A stretch of DNA of 64,000 bases from Herbiconiux flava (lineage in GTDB: Bacteria; Actinomycetota; Actinomycetes; Actinomycetales; Microbacteriaceae). Shown here in pieces: positions 8,396-17,189 of the stretch. Location: contig NZ_JACCBM010000001.1 of assembly GCF_013409865.1 (NCBI RefSeq), positions 62,001 through 126,000 of the forward strand, written 5' to 3'. The translations under genes were made by a program, and so were the position numbers. Numbering within the stretch: position 1 is the first letter of the stretch; every line of letters begins with the position of its first letter. Under the pieces are notes generated by a model. That model was given only the letters and a program-made list of their open reading frames with translations. It searched no databases and was not told the origin of the DNA.

Positions 8396-9556
8396 TCATC
8401 TCTGGCCGCGCTGCGACGCGAGATCCGACTCGATCGACGCCCACATCTCCTCCACGCGGGAGCGCACCTCTGCCCCTGCGATCCGGATGCGCTCCCCGAG
8501 CTCGGCGTTGTCGAGGATGTACTCGATCATGTCGGTGGACAGCGACGCGTCGCCGAGGGGGTCGCACAGGAGCTCCGGCACGCCGAAGTCGTCGGCGACA
8601 TGGCTGTACTTGTGGCTCCAGCCATGGATGATGGTCGGGACTCCCTGCGACAGCGCGCTCACGACCGCGTGGTACCGGCCGGAGACCAGCAGCGGAGCGG
8701 TCCCGATCAGCCCCTTCAGCTCGATCCCGTTCAGCCCTTCCACGATCTCGAGGTCGATGTTCGACGTCTTCGAGACGATCGAGGCGACCCGCCGGAGCAC
8801 GTCGAGGTCGCTGCGACCTTCGTGGGCGAGGCCATAGGGCTTCAGTCCGCGCTCGTGGAGATCGACGGCGATGGCTGCGAGATTCTCGATGTAGCGCTGC
8901 TTCGCCTCCGGGCCGGCGGCTCTGGCGTAGATGTTGACATTCGGCACGATGGGCGTGCCGCCGCGATGCGACTCGTGCTGGGAGGGGAACCGCCCGGCGA
9001 GCCCGGCAGTGAAGTCGGGGAACAGGCGCACCGTTCCCGAGCCGGTCGCGAAGATGCTCTCGACGTGGGCGAGCGACTCGGGGTCTCGCGCGATGATCTG
9101 CCGTGATGCTCGCAGGGCGGTCAGGGTGGGCTCTGCCGTCTTGTCGAACGGGCCGAAAGCCTGGGGCAGCATGTACACCGGAACACCTCTGGCCTTCCAC
9201 GCGGCCAGCTTCCCGGCGCTCACATCCAGGCGCTGGTGCGCCCACTCGTCGCCGTATCGGAAGCCCGAGCCGTCGAACACCGCCGCGATCTCGGTGGGGA
9301 GCACCCAGGGGAATCGCTTCCACACCCGCGAGAGAGCATTGATCTTGGTCAAGCGGGTGAAAAGGCCGTAGAACCGCTGCGGGACGATCGGATAGACGCC
9401 GGCAAGCCTCTTCTTCAGGTCGGGGCCGTTCTGGAACTCAACGACGGGCACCATGCCGAACTGCTCGCGAATGCGCTCCGCGGCGGCGCGCAGCATGAGA
9501 TACGCGCCCTGGTTATTGAACTCCACGCCCACGAGAAGGATGTATTTCTTGGCCAA
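8396..9556 (-). CDS. Polysaccharide pyruvyl transferase family protein
   Basis: Cytosolic enzyme of about 386 residues of the CsaB/WcaK polysaccharide pyruvyl transferase superfamily, which attach ketal pyruvate from phosphoenolpyruvate to a sugar. Recognisable are the N-terminal LLVGVEFNNQGAYLMLRAA glycine-turn strand, GVPVYMLPQAFGPF, the strand IIARDPESLAHV, LVSGRYHAVVSALSQGVPTI and WSHKYSHVADDFG, all typical of the family. The start is uncertain: TTG 9556 has GGGAG at 8 nt, while GTG 9565 and an upstream start at 9604 are possible. It is the first gene of the minus-strand run, divergent from the flippase gene; the shared intergenic stretch 9557-9784 should hold both promoters. Confidence 0.87.
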   Translation of the reverse strand: MAKKYILLVGVEFNNQGAYLMLRAAAERIREQFGMVPVVEFQNGPDLKKRLAGVYPIVPQRFYGLFTRLTKINALSRVWKRFPWVLPTEIAAVFDGSGFRYGDEWAHQRLDVSAGKLAAWKARGVPVYMLPQAFGPFDKTAEPTLTALRASRQIIARDPESLAHVESIFATGSGTVRLFPDFTAGLAGRFPSQHESHRGGTPIVPNVNIYARAAGPEAKQRYIENLAAIAVDLHERGLKPYGLAHEGRSDLDVLRRVASIVSKTSNIDLEIVEGLNGIELKGLIGTAPLLVSGRYHAVVSALSQGVPTIIHGWSHKYSHVADDFGVPELLCDPLGDASLSTDMIEYILDNAELGERIRIAGAEVRSRVEEMWASIESDLASQRGQR

Positions 9557-9784
9557 CGAGTGCACTCCCGGAATGGTCTGGCGTGATCGACGCACGCCAG
9601 CCAAGCCTACGAGACAATTGCATACGCCCGATCCAAGCGCGGGCCGACCACGAGGGCCCGGCCCGGCCGATGGTACTGTTTAGCGTCGCGAGGATGCGCC
9701 ATGACGCGAGCGACTCGCACCCGGGCCGTCGCGCAATTCGCTCGGTCGAGTTCGACGGGCGCACTTCGCCCGAAGAGGAGACAG

Positions 9785-11101
9785 GTGGCAAGGATCACGG
9801 GCGACGCCCGCCGTTCACTCGGGAATGGCTTCTGGAACGCTGGGCAGCAGGGGCTGTCACTCGCCCTGAACGCCGTCATCGGCATTCTGCTCGTTGTCGC
9901 CGTTCCGGTCTCTGAATACGGCGTCTACAGCTACGCGGTCGCTCTATCCTCCATCGGCGTGGCCGTCATGTCGGCCGGGCTCTCGGGTCTCGCCGTGCGG
10001 GAGCTCGTCAACGAACGGGAGTCCAACGCGGCGATCGTCGCATCGTTGACGGTCATCCGGGAGTTCTTCGCCCTGGTCGGATTCGTCATCATCGGTGGCA
10101 TCAGCCTGACGAGCGGTGACGAACTCGCGATCGCGGCGACGCTCCTCGCCTCATCGGCCCTGTTCGGGCGCGCTCTCAATGCACCGGAGCTATGGTTCCT
10201 CTCGCACCTCCGGAGCAAGAAGACTGCGATAACGCGCATCTCCGTCACGGCTGGGTTGTTCGGCGTGCGCCTGGCCCTTCTGGCGCTGTGGCCCAACATC
10301 TGGGTCATGCTGGTGCTGTACTCGCTCGAAGGACTCATCTCCAGCCTGATCATCATCGGCATGTACCTGAAGGACAAGGACAGCCCGGGCTTCTCGCGTC
10401 CGGGATTCGCCTCGATGTTCAAGCTCCTGCGCCGATCCTGGCCCCTCATGCTGTCGAGCCTCGCCGACCAGGCCAACCTCAAGGCGAGCATCATCGTCAT
10501 CCAAGCGCTGCTCGGGTCGAAGGCTGTCGCCGTCTACGCGGCCGCCTCACGACTGAGCGAGATCTCGTTCTTCCTCCCCGTCGTCTTCATGAACTCCACC
10601 TTCCCGGTCCTGCTCAAGGTCCGGAAGGAGAAGGGCAACGACAGCCCGGAGTACCGCCGGATGCTCCAGCGGTCCTACGATCAGGCGTTCTGGATCGGCG
10701 TCGTCGTCGCGCTCGCCGTGGTCGTGCTCGGAACCGTGATCATCGACGTCATCTTCGGGCCCGACTACGAAGACGCGAAGACCGTGCTGTACATCCAGGC
10801 CGCGGCGTGTCCCTTCGTCTTCATGGGTGCGGTTTACTCGAAGTGGATCATCGCCGAGAGCTACCTGTGGTCGTCGCTCGTCCGGCATTCGTTCGGCGCA
10901 GCCGTCAACATCGGCTTGAACTTCGCTCTCATCCCCACCACCGGAGTGACGGGTGCAGCGATCGCCACCCTGGTCTCGTACATCTGCTCGTCGTTCTTCG
11001 CCAGCTTCCTCGGCGCCAAGTCGAGGGTGGCCGGCCGCCAGATGGCCACCGCCGTCATCTGGCCGGTCCGTCTGCTCCGAAACCGCCTCGCGGCTCGCTA
11101 G
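9785..11101 (+). CDS. Wzx-like polysaccharide flippase (MOP/MATE superfamily)
   Basis: A 438-residue protein with about twelve to fourteen hydrophobic helices, consistent with the oligosaccharide-flippase branch of the MOP superfamily; such proteins move undecaprenyl-linked repeat units to the outer face. Family-like features are the N-terminal GNGFWNAGQQGLSLALNAVIG, the conserved loop VAVPVSEYGVYSYAVALSSIG, and the mid-protein SWPLMLSSLADQANLKASII. I chose GTG 9785 because AGAGGAG lies four nt upstream and the protein then starts just before the first helix; the ATG at 9701 adds 28 basic residues. It leads a plus-strand operon with the nitroreductase and GT2 genes. Confidence 0.88.
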   Translation: MARITGDARRSLGNGFWNAGQQGLSLALNAVIGILLVVAVPVSEYGVYSYAVALSSIGVAVMSAGLSGLAVRELVNERESNAAIVASLTVIREFFALVGFVIIGGISLTSGDELAIAATLLASSALFGRALNAPELWFLSHLRSKKTAITRISVTAGLFGVRLALLALWPNIWVMLVLYSLEGLISSLIIIGMYLKDKDSPGFSRPGFASMFKLLRRSWPLMLSSLADQANLKASIIVIQALLGSKAVAVYAAASRLSEISFFLPVVFMNSTFPVLLKVRKEKGNDSPEYRRMLQRSYDQAFWIGVVVALAVVVLGTVIIDVIFGPDYEDAKTVLYIQAAACPFVFMGAVYSKWIIAESYLWSSLVRHSFGAAVNIGLNFALIPTTGVTGAAIATLVSYICSSFFASFLGAKSRVAGRQMATAVIWPVRLLRNRLAAR

Positions 11102-11123
11102 CCCCCACTCGAAAAGGATTGCT

Positions 11124-12176
11124 GTGAAGAGAAGTATCGCCGCCCGGGCCGTCTCGAAAGCTCGTAAGGAATTCGGGAAGTGGAGCCTCTCCGGAGGCGC
11201 TGTCCGCCGGAAGATCTACTACCGCCTGGTCAGCGAGGCCTTCGGCCGCGAGGAGTCGGCGGTCGACGCCGGCATCACCGCGTACCACCGCACCCTCGGG
11301 TCGGGTCGCGAGATCTACACCCTCCGGCGCAACGTCCACATGCTGGAGAAGGGCCTCACGATGAGGCCCCGCCGTGCGGAGTTCGCACTGGGCTACATCG
11401 GCACCACCGTGGGAGCCTTCGCCAATGTGCACGAGGCGCCGTACCCGCCCCTGGGCGTCGAGGAATCCCGGTGGATGCACGCCGTGCTCACGGAGTACTT
11501 CGAGGCCACGTCCGCTTCGGAGAACCCGAAGATCGTACGGCTGCGGGCCGACTTCGCCAGGCTGACACCTTTGCGTGCCACAGCGGTGTCGATCGCGTCC
11601 GGACCGCACCCCCCTCAGGCGATGCCGTCCCCGATATCGATCGAAGATCTGCAGACCCTCGCGACGAACAGGCGATCCGTGCGCTGGTTCACCGAGGAGA
11701 AGGTGGACCGGGATCTGGTCGACGCCGCCATGCTGATCGCCGCAGAATCCCCCACCGCCTGCAATCGCCAGCCCTACCGATTCCTGGTCTTCGACGACCC
11801 GGAGAGCGTGGCCCGCGTCGCCGAGATCCCCATGGGCACGGCCGGCTACGGCGAGCAGCTCACCGGGATGATCGTCATAGTCGGAGACCTCTCCGCCTTC
11901 TTCGACGAGCGGGATCGCCATCTGATCTACATCGACAGCTGCCTTGCGGCGATGGGCCTCGTTTACGGACTCGAGAGCCAGGGTGTGGCCAGCTGCTGCA
12001 TCAACTGGCCCGATCTCCCTGACCGCGACCGCGCGATGGCGCAGCTTCTCGGGCTGGCGGCCCACGAGCGCGTCGTGATGCTGATCGCGTACGGTTACGC
12101 GGACCCGTCCGGCCTCGTCCCCTACTCCGCCAAGCGCCCGCTCGAGGCGGTCCGCGAGTTCAGGACCCTCTCATGA
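11124..12176 (+). CDS. Nitroreductase-family flavoprotein with N-terminal extension
   Basis: A 350-residue protein. About 180 N-terminal residues of unknown fold precede a nitroreductase domain: RRSVRWFTEEKVDRDLVDAA is the FMN phosphate-binding opening (R-R-S-V-R), followed by AESPTACNRQPYRF, the usual SP-S/T-x-x-N-x-Q-P flavin loop, and YIDSCLAAMGLVYGLESQG. Such extended nitroreductase-like proteins occur in polysaccharide loci together with pyruvyl transferases, but the reaction is not established. GTG 11124 has AAGGA seven nt upstream and sits 22 bp after the flippase stop. Its stop overlaps the next start as ATGA. Confidence 0.82.
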   Translation: MKRSIAARAVSKARKEFGKWSLSGGAVRRKIYYRLVSEAFGREESAVDAGITAYHRTLGSGREIYTLRRNVHMLEKGLTMRPRRAEFALGYIGTTVGAFANVHEAPYPPLGVEESRWMHAVLTEYFEATSASENPKIVRLRADFARLTPLRATAVSIASGPHPPQAMPSPISIEDLQTLATNRRSVRWFTEEKVDRDLVDAAMLIAAESPTACNRQPYRFLVFDDPESVARVAEIPMGTAGYGEQLTGMIVIVGDLSAFFDERDRHLIYIDSCLAAMGLVYGLESQGVASCCINWPDLPDRDRAMAQLLGLAAHERVVMLIAYGYADPSGLVPYSAKRPLEAVREFRTLS

Positions 12177-13072
12177 TCGCTGCGGAGCACGGGTTCAGCT
12201 GCGTCATCCCGACACACCGTCGAGCGGACTTCCTAGTCGAGGCCGTCGAGTCGGTCCTGAGGCAGTCTTTGCTTCCGATCGAAGTCATCGTGGTCAGCGA
12301 CACGGTGGACGGCGAGACGGAGGAGGCGTGCCGTCGACTTTCTGAGTCGTCAGCCGTGCCGGTCCAGCTGCTCGTCTACGCCGACACCCCAGGTGGGGCT
12401 TCGGAATCCCGCAACCGGGGAGCACGAGCGGCATCCGGCGAATACCTGGCGTTCCTCGACGACGATGACACCTGGGGCCCTGACTACCTTCAAGACGCGG
12501 CTGCAGCCTTCGAGTCCCGGCAAGCCGACGTCGTAGTCACGTGGATCTCCATGTTCCGCGGAGAACAGCTCAAGGACGGTCCTGCGATCCGTGATGGCCT
12601 CTCTCCACGCGACGTCGTGGCGGTGAACGCCGGCACGATCGGGAGCAACATGGTCGTCCGGCGCTCGGCCTTCGAGGCAGTCGGCGGCTTCGACCCCGCA
12701 CTGCGGATGAAGAATGACACCGACTTCTTCTATCGGTTCCTCAAAGCCGGACACCGGTATGCCGTCGTGCAGAAGCGTTCGGTCTTCCAGCGCAAACACG
12801 AGTCCGGTCAGCTGACCGGCCACTCCGGGGCGCGCGCCGATCATACGGAACGCTACCTCGAGAAGCACCGGGCCGACCTGACCGCGGCCGACCGACGGCA
12901 GCTGCGCTTCGTGATCCATCGCATCCGGCGCAACTCCTCCTCGAGCCGTCCCGCCCGGGCATACCACCTCGCGATGTCGCTTCTCCACTACTCGCCGCAG
13001 CAGTACCTCAAAGACAAGGCCAACCGGAACGACCGGGACTTCTTCACGGTGCCCTCGATCGAACGCGACTGA
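12173..13072 (+). CDS. GT2-family glycosyltransferase
   Basis: A 299-residue soluble glycosyltransferase with the GT-A fold. The N-terminal VIPTHRRADFLVEAVESVL and VIVVSDTVDG strands bind the nucleotide sugar, and LAFLDDDDTWGPDYLQ at about residues 92-107 carries the metal-binding DxD. RRSAFEAVGGFDPALRMKNDTDFF is the acceptor-side motif with the catalytic acidic residue in NDTDF. The donor is unknown. It overlaps the preceding nitroreductase gene by 4 bp and ends one base before the convergent priming transferase gene, so it is the last gene of the plus-strand operon. Confidence 0.92.
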   Translation: MIAAEHGFSCVIPTHRRADFLVEAVESVLRQSLLPIEVIVVSDTVDGETEEACRRLSESSAVPVQLLVYADTPGGASESRNRGARAASGEYLAFLDDDDTWGPDYLQDAAAAFESRQADVVVTWISMFRGEQLKDGPAIRDGLSPRDVVAVNAGTIGSNMVVRRSAFEAVGGFDPALRMKNDTDFFYRFLKAGHRYAVVQKRSVFQRKHESGQLTGHSGARADHTERYLEKHRADLTAADRRQLRFVIHRIRRNSSSSRPARAYHLAMSLLHYSPQQYLKDKANRNDRDFFTVPSIERD

Positions 13073-13073
13073 G

Positions 13074-14552
13074 TCAGTAGGCGCCTTCGCTCGCCACGAC
13101 TGCCTTGGCGGTGCGCCAGAGGATGACCAGGTCGCCGGTGAGTGACCAGTTCTCGACATAGAACAGATCGAGACGAACGGTGTCCTCCCACGAAAGGTTG
13201 GAACGCCCGCTCACCTGCCAGAGACCGGTGATACCGGGCTTCACCATGAATCGTCGATGGACGTGCTTCTCGTACTGATCCACTTCGCGCTCGAGGGGAG
13301 GCCGGGGACCGACGAGCGACATGGAGCCACCGAACACGTTGAAAAGCTGTGGAAGTTCGTCGATGCTGAAACGGCGCATGACCCGTCCGACCGACGTGAC
13401 ACGCGGATCGTCACGCATCTTGAACATGACGGCGTTGCCCTCTGCTCGACTCTCCTTCTGCAGCTCGAGCAGCCGCTCCTCCGCATCGATGACCATCGAC
13501 CGGAATTTGAGCATGTGGAACTTCGTCCCGTTGTAACCGACCCGCTCCTGCCGGAAGAGCACCGGGCCAGGGCTGGTCACCTTCACCAGCAGCGCGCAGG
13601 CCAGGAGGAACGGGGATGCCAGAGCGATGAAGATGAGCGACATGCAGATGTCGAACGTGCGCTTGGCGAATCGCTTGCTCCCCTCGTAACGCGGGGTCTC
13701 GACGTGGATCAGCGGGAGCCCGGCGACCGGACGCGTGTGGATACGCGGGCCACCGATGTCGACGAGGCTCGGTGCAACGACGAGATGCTGCTTACCCGGG
13801 ACGAGCGCCCAACTCAGGTCGCGCACACGCTCAGGGGGAAGTTCGTCCGCACTCGTGATCACGACGGTGTCGGCGCCGCTGACCTCCATCGCTCGGGTGA
13901 TCCGTTCGAAGTTCCCGAAGACCGGGATCGAGGTGCCCGGCAGACTGTCCCCCACGAGCGAGGTCGGGACGCAGGCGCCGATCACCAGATATCCCGCATC
14001 CGGCCGACGACTGAGCTCGCGTGCTATGTAGGTGACCGACGCTGCAGAGCCCACAAGGAGGACCTTCGCAGCGTATTCGCCCTGCGCCCGCTTCGCAGCG
14101 AGCCACTTCCGCCAGATCCAGCGTGTGAACAGCAGACCGATCAGACCGACCGGGAAGGCCAGCAGAATATAGCCTCGGGCGAAATCGATCTGGAAGAGGA
14201 AGGCGATGATCGCGACCAGCCCGAACAGACGTACAGTCGCATCCGCGATCAGCTTGTATTCCTGCGTGCCGGTGCCCACTACTCTGCGCCCACGCGTGCC
14301 GTAGACGCTCAAGACCAGGAGCCAGGCAACGAAGATCGCCACCGAGATGAAGGTGTAGCTGACCACGCCCGACGCCTGACCCACCGCCAGGTTCGCGGAG
14401 TTGAACCCGAACCAGATGATCTGGACTGCCGCTACCACGACAGCCAGCACGGCTACGTCCGTCAGGAATATCCTGCGGCTGAAGTCATCGGACCAGGACT
14501 GCTTCTGGAGCGGCTTCTGCGCAGACGTGCGCCGCTCCTCCGTCTTACTCAA
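13074..14552 (-). CDS. Polyprenyl glycosylphosphotransferase (WbaP/CpsE-type priming enzyme)
   Basis: A 492-residue membrane enzyme that transfers a sugar phosphate from a nucleotide sugar to undecaprenyl phosphate, the first step in building the repeat unit. Four N-terminal helices are followed by a CoA-binding-like Rossmann region (AKVLLVGSAASVTYIAREL), then one re-entrant helix and the catalytic bacterial sugar transferase domain: KRTFDICMSLIFIALASP, FRQERVGYNGTKFHMLKFRS, FSIDELPQLFNVFGGSMSLV, GPRPPLEREVDQY and GLWQVSGRSNLSWEDTV. The length is normal. The start is TTG 14552 with a weak GAAGAA site; an upstream ATG is in another frame. The stop lies one base from the convergent GT2 gene. 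Confidence 0.94.
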   Translation of the reverse strand: MSKTEERRTSAQKPLQKQSWSDDFSRRIFLTDVAVLAVVVAAVQIIWFGFNSANLAVGQASGVVSYTFISVAIFVAWLLVLSVYGTRGRRVVGTGTQEYKLIADATVRLFGLVAIIAFLFQIDFARGYILLAFPVGLIGLLFTRWIWRKWLAAKRAQGEYAAKVLLVGSAASVTYIARELSRRPDAGYLVIGACVPTSLVGDSLPGTSIPVFGNFERITRAMEVSGADTVVITSADELPPERVRDLSWALVPGKQHLVVAPSLVDIGGPRIHTRPVAGLPLIHVETPRYEGSKRFAKRTFDICMSLIFIALASPFLLACALLVKVTSPGPVLFRQERVGYNGTKFHMLKFRSMVIDAEERLLELQKESRAEGNAVMFKMRDDPRVTSVGRVMRRFSIDELPQLFNVFGGSMSLVGPRPPLEREVDQYEKHVHRRFMVKPGITGLWQVSGRSNLSWEDTVRLDLFYVENWSLTGDLVILWRTAKAVVASEGAY

Positions 14553-14634
14553 CGTTCTTCGTCTTCCGCATGACTACTGCCGGCTTCCCCATACCTAGAT
14601 CACTGCAGAACAGCGCGATTCGCGACGTGGTCGT

Positions 14635-15633
14635 TCAGGAAGTGATCCATGTCGCACCACCATCAGCACTTCGCGCCACAACTGTTCCGTCCCAGACCCA
14701 GACGGCCTCGTCGTCAGCTCCAACTGCCACGTTCGTCGCCGACCCGTTCACCGGAGCGCACCCGCGTACCTCTCCGCCAAATGTACTGCCGTCAAGAGCG
14801 AATCGCGACACCGTAGCGCCAGAACAGCCTTCCCGCCCGGCCTGCGCGCCGACGAGATAGGACGCATCATCGCCCTGATTGAACGTCAAGCCACTGAGAC
14901 CGAGCGTCGTGACCGGTTGCCAGACCCCGAGAGACTGGAAGAGGAACGCCCCGTCGGCACAGCGGACGACCAGGCCCTGGTCTGCGGATGCAGCACCGAG
15001 AGCAGAGCCGCAGGGAGCTCCGACACGATCGCCGTCGACGACCACCGTGCTGAGACTTGCGGGGCTGGCGTAGGACGCAGTACCCAGCCGGTCTGGATAG
15101 TCCTGCCAGAACTGGCCGGCCGTGTAGCTGGTCAGCACCGTCGGCTCGCAGTCGTCTCCCGCCAGCACCACGAGGTCGACCTGCTCCGCCGACACCACGT
15201 CGAGCGAGACGATCTGAGCGACCTCGTCGTCTACGGGCAACGCCGTCGGCACCCAGGTCGCACCGTCGTCGACGGACAGTTCGACGACCGGGGCCGCGCC
15301 GCCGCACGCGCCGGCCGTTGCGCGTACGCCGATCGATGAGCCGTCGACATCGAGGAACCGAACAGTCTCCGTCGGCTCGGTCGCCGAGGCACCGGGCGCT
15401 GCAGTCGGAGTTCCTGTTGCAGGGGTGCTGGTCGAGGGGACCGGAGTCGGTATGGGACTCGGAACCGAAGTGGCATCTGGGACCGACACCGGCGAATCGG
15501 GCAGCTCCCCCGCATTGGGCACCGGAGGTGTCCGCAGAGCGAAGAAGACTGCGACGAACGCCCCTGCCGCCAGCACCAGCACGGCGACGACGATGAGGAT
15601 GTCGCGACGCGACTTCGGGCTGAGACCCGTCAT
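14635..15633 (-). CDS. Membrane-anchored extracytoplasmic protein, sialidase/BNR-like
   Basis: A 332-residue protein: one N-terminal membrane segment (ILIVVAVLVLAAGAFVAVFF), a Pro/Thr/Ser-rich linker (about residues 35-88), then a domain in which DDGATWVPTAL and SADGGATWITS resemble the Asp-box (S-x-D-x-G-x-T-W) of BNR/sialidase beta-propellers. About six repeats would make a propeller, but only the first and last boxes are clear. No catalytic residues are recognisable. The ATG overlaps the stop of the BY-kinase gene by 4 bp, so it is translated together with it and may be a surface partner of the polymer export complex. Function unknown. Confidence 0.7.
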   Translation of the reverse strand: MTGLSPKSRRDILIVVAVLVLAAGAFVAVFFALRTPPVPNAGELPDSPVSVPDATSVPSPIPTPVPSTSTPATGTPTAAPGASATEPTETVRFLDVDGSSIGVRATAGACGGAAPVVELSVDDGATWVPTALPVDDEVAQIVSLDVVSAEQVDLVVLAGDDCEPTVLTSYTAGQFWQDYPDRLGTASYASPASLSTVVVDGDRVGAPCGSALGAASADQGLVVRCADGAFLFQSLGVWQPVTTLGLSGLTFNQGDDASYLVGAQAGREGCSGATVSRFALDGSTFGGEVRGCAPVNGSATNVAVGADDEAVWVWDGTVVARSADGGATWITS

Positions 15634-17084
15634 CGACCGACCGGTGCCTTGCTGCGCTTGGACCGCTTGCGAGGGGTGTCGTCGTCGGTGTCGACGACCA
15701 CGGGTGCCGGCTCGTCGATACCGTAGCCGTAGCCGTAGCCGTAGCCGTAGCGGCCGTAGCCGTAGGAGTCCGGACCCTTCGTGGGCAGCATGGTCATGAC
15801 TACGCCGGCGACCTTCGCTCCGACGTTGGCCAGGGTGCTGATCGCCCCGCGCACCTGGTTCTTGTGCGCCCGGCCCGCTGCGACCATGAGGAGTGCGCCG
15901 CCCGTCTTGGTGGCGAGGATGGCAGCATCGGTGACCGGCAGCAGGGGGGGTGCGTCGAAGAGAGCGATGTCGAAGGACTTCTCGAGCGATTCGATCAACT
16001 CGACCATCGCCGCCGAGCCCAGCAGCTCGCTGGGGTTCGGAGGAATGCGGCCAGCAGGGAGCACGTAGAGGTTGGTGTCACCCCACCGGACGATGACATC
16101 GCTGGGGTCGGCACGCCCGACCAGGACGTCGGTGAGTCCCACGGCCCCCTCGACGCCGAGGTAGTCGGCGAGACGCGGCTTCCTCATGTCGGCATCGACG
16201 ATGACGACTCGCTGGCCTGAGAGCGCCATGGCGATCGCGAGGTTCGCCGACGTCGTGCTCTTGCCCTCACCGGGCACCGACGACGTCAGCACGAAGCTGT
16301 GCGACTCGTTCCCCACGCCGACGAACTGCAGATTCGTCCGAAGGGTACGGAAGGATTCCGCTCGCGGGCTGCGCGGGTCGTCACGCAGAACCAGCGGGTT
16401 CTGGGGCGTCCGCGCGTCGAAAGCGATTCCGCCCACGATCGGGGCGTCGGTGATGGCCTCGACATCGTGCTCGTTGCGGATCCTCGTGTCGAAGATGTAT
16501 CGCGAGATCGCGAGGCCGAGACCAATGACCAGTCCGACCAGGGTTCCGACGGCAACGAAGAGCGGGACGTTCGGAGACGACGGGAGCGCGGGCACCGACG
16601 CGGCCTGCAGCACGGTGATCTTGACCGGCGTGACACCTTCGGCATTCGGCGGAACGAGGTTGCCCACCGCCGACTCGAAGCTGGAAGCCACGGCATTCGC
16701 GATGCGAGCAGCGTCCTCCGGATTCGGGTTCGCCGCGGTGATCTCGACGATGACGGTGTCGGACGGAGAGGTGGCGACGATGGTCGACGACAGATCGGAC
16801 ACCGACATGTCCAGCCCGAGGGTGTCGATCACCGGCTGGAGCACCAGCGGCGTGTTCACGACATCGGCGTACGACTGCACCTGGTTCTGGAGGAAGCTGT
16901 TGCCCTGCGTCAGGTCACTGATCGACCCCATGGACTGGACGGAGACGAACACCTTGGAGGTCGACTGGTACTCCGGTGTGCGCACGATCGACAGCACGGC
17001 CGCCGTCGCCACTCCCAGCAGTGTGAAGATGACGATGAAGATCCAACCCTTGCGGATTGCCCGAATATAGTCGTGAAACTCCAC
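15630..17084 (-). CDS. Wzz-like chain-length regulator fused to BY-kinase (tyrosine autokinase)
   Basis: A 484-residue protein. Residues 1-200 are a Wzz domain with two membrane helices (WIFIVIFTLLGVATAAVLS and VPLFVAVGTLVGLVIGLGLA) around an extracytoplasmic part. The C-terminal half is a bacterial tyrosine kinase: Walker A SSVPGEGKSTTS at about 268-279, Walker A' VIVDADMRKPRL near 295, Walker B IALFDAPPLL. The C-terminal cluster YGYGRYGYGYGYGYG is the autophosphorylated tail. Cycling of tail phosphorylation controls oligomerisation and polymer length in homologues. GTG 17084 has AAAGGG six nt upstream; the longer reading to 17126 is not supported. It is divergent from the HprK/PqqD-like gene. 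Confidence 0.93.
   Translation of the reverse strand: MEFHDYIRAIRKGWIFIVIFTLLGVATAAVLSIVRTPEYQSTSKVFVSVQSMGSISDLTQGNSFLQNQVQSYADVVNTPLVLQPVIDTLGLDMSVSDLSSTIVATSPSDTVIVEITAANPNPEDAARIANAVASSFESAVGNLVPPNAEGVTPVKITVLQAASVPALPSSPNVPLFVAVGTLVGLVIGLGLAISRYIFDTRIRNEHDVEAITDAPIVGGIAFDARTPQNPLVLRDDPRSPRAESFRTLRTNLQFVGVGNESHSFVLTSSVPGEGKSTTSANLAIAMALSGQRVVIVDADMRKPRLADYLGVEGAVGLTDVLVGRADPSDVIVRWGDTNLYVLPAGRIPPNPSELLGSAAMVELIESLEKSFDIALFDAPPLLPVTDAAILATKTGGALLMVAAGRAHKNQVRGAISTLANVGAKVAGVVMTMLPTKGPDSYGYGRYGYGYGYGYGIDEPAPVVVDTDDDTPRKRSKRSKAPVGR
15721..15765. repeat. CCGTAG hexanucleotide repeat encoding the Tyr-Gly tail of the BY-kinase
   Basis: Five copies of CCGTAG at 15721-15750, a CGG interruption, and two more copies at 15754-15765. 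On the minus strand each unit reads TAC GGC or its shift, giving alternating Tyr and Gly. Unit changes would stay in frame and alter the number of phosphorylatable tyrosines. Confidence 0.85.
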
Positions 17085-17177
17085 GCAGTGCCCTTTCCCC
17101 GAGGAGCTCTGCGAGCCCCATTCCAATTCATGTTCTCACATGCGAGCCCTACACCTCTGCATCCGGGCCTCGGTCGC

Positions 17178-17183
17178 TACGAT
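17178..17183 (+). promoter_or_regulatory. -10 hexamer TACGAT, leaderless start at 17190
   Basis: TACGAT ends six nt before the GTG at 17190, so transcription should begin at or next to the start codon. No useful ribosome site lies upstream of that GTG, which agrees with a leaderless mRNA. Confidence 0.6.
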
Positions 17184-17189
17184 GAAGAG

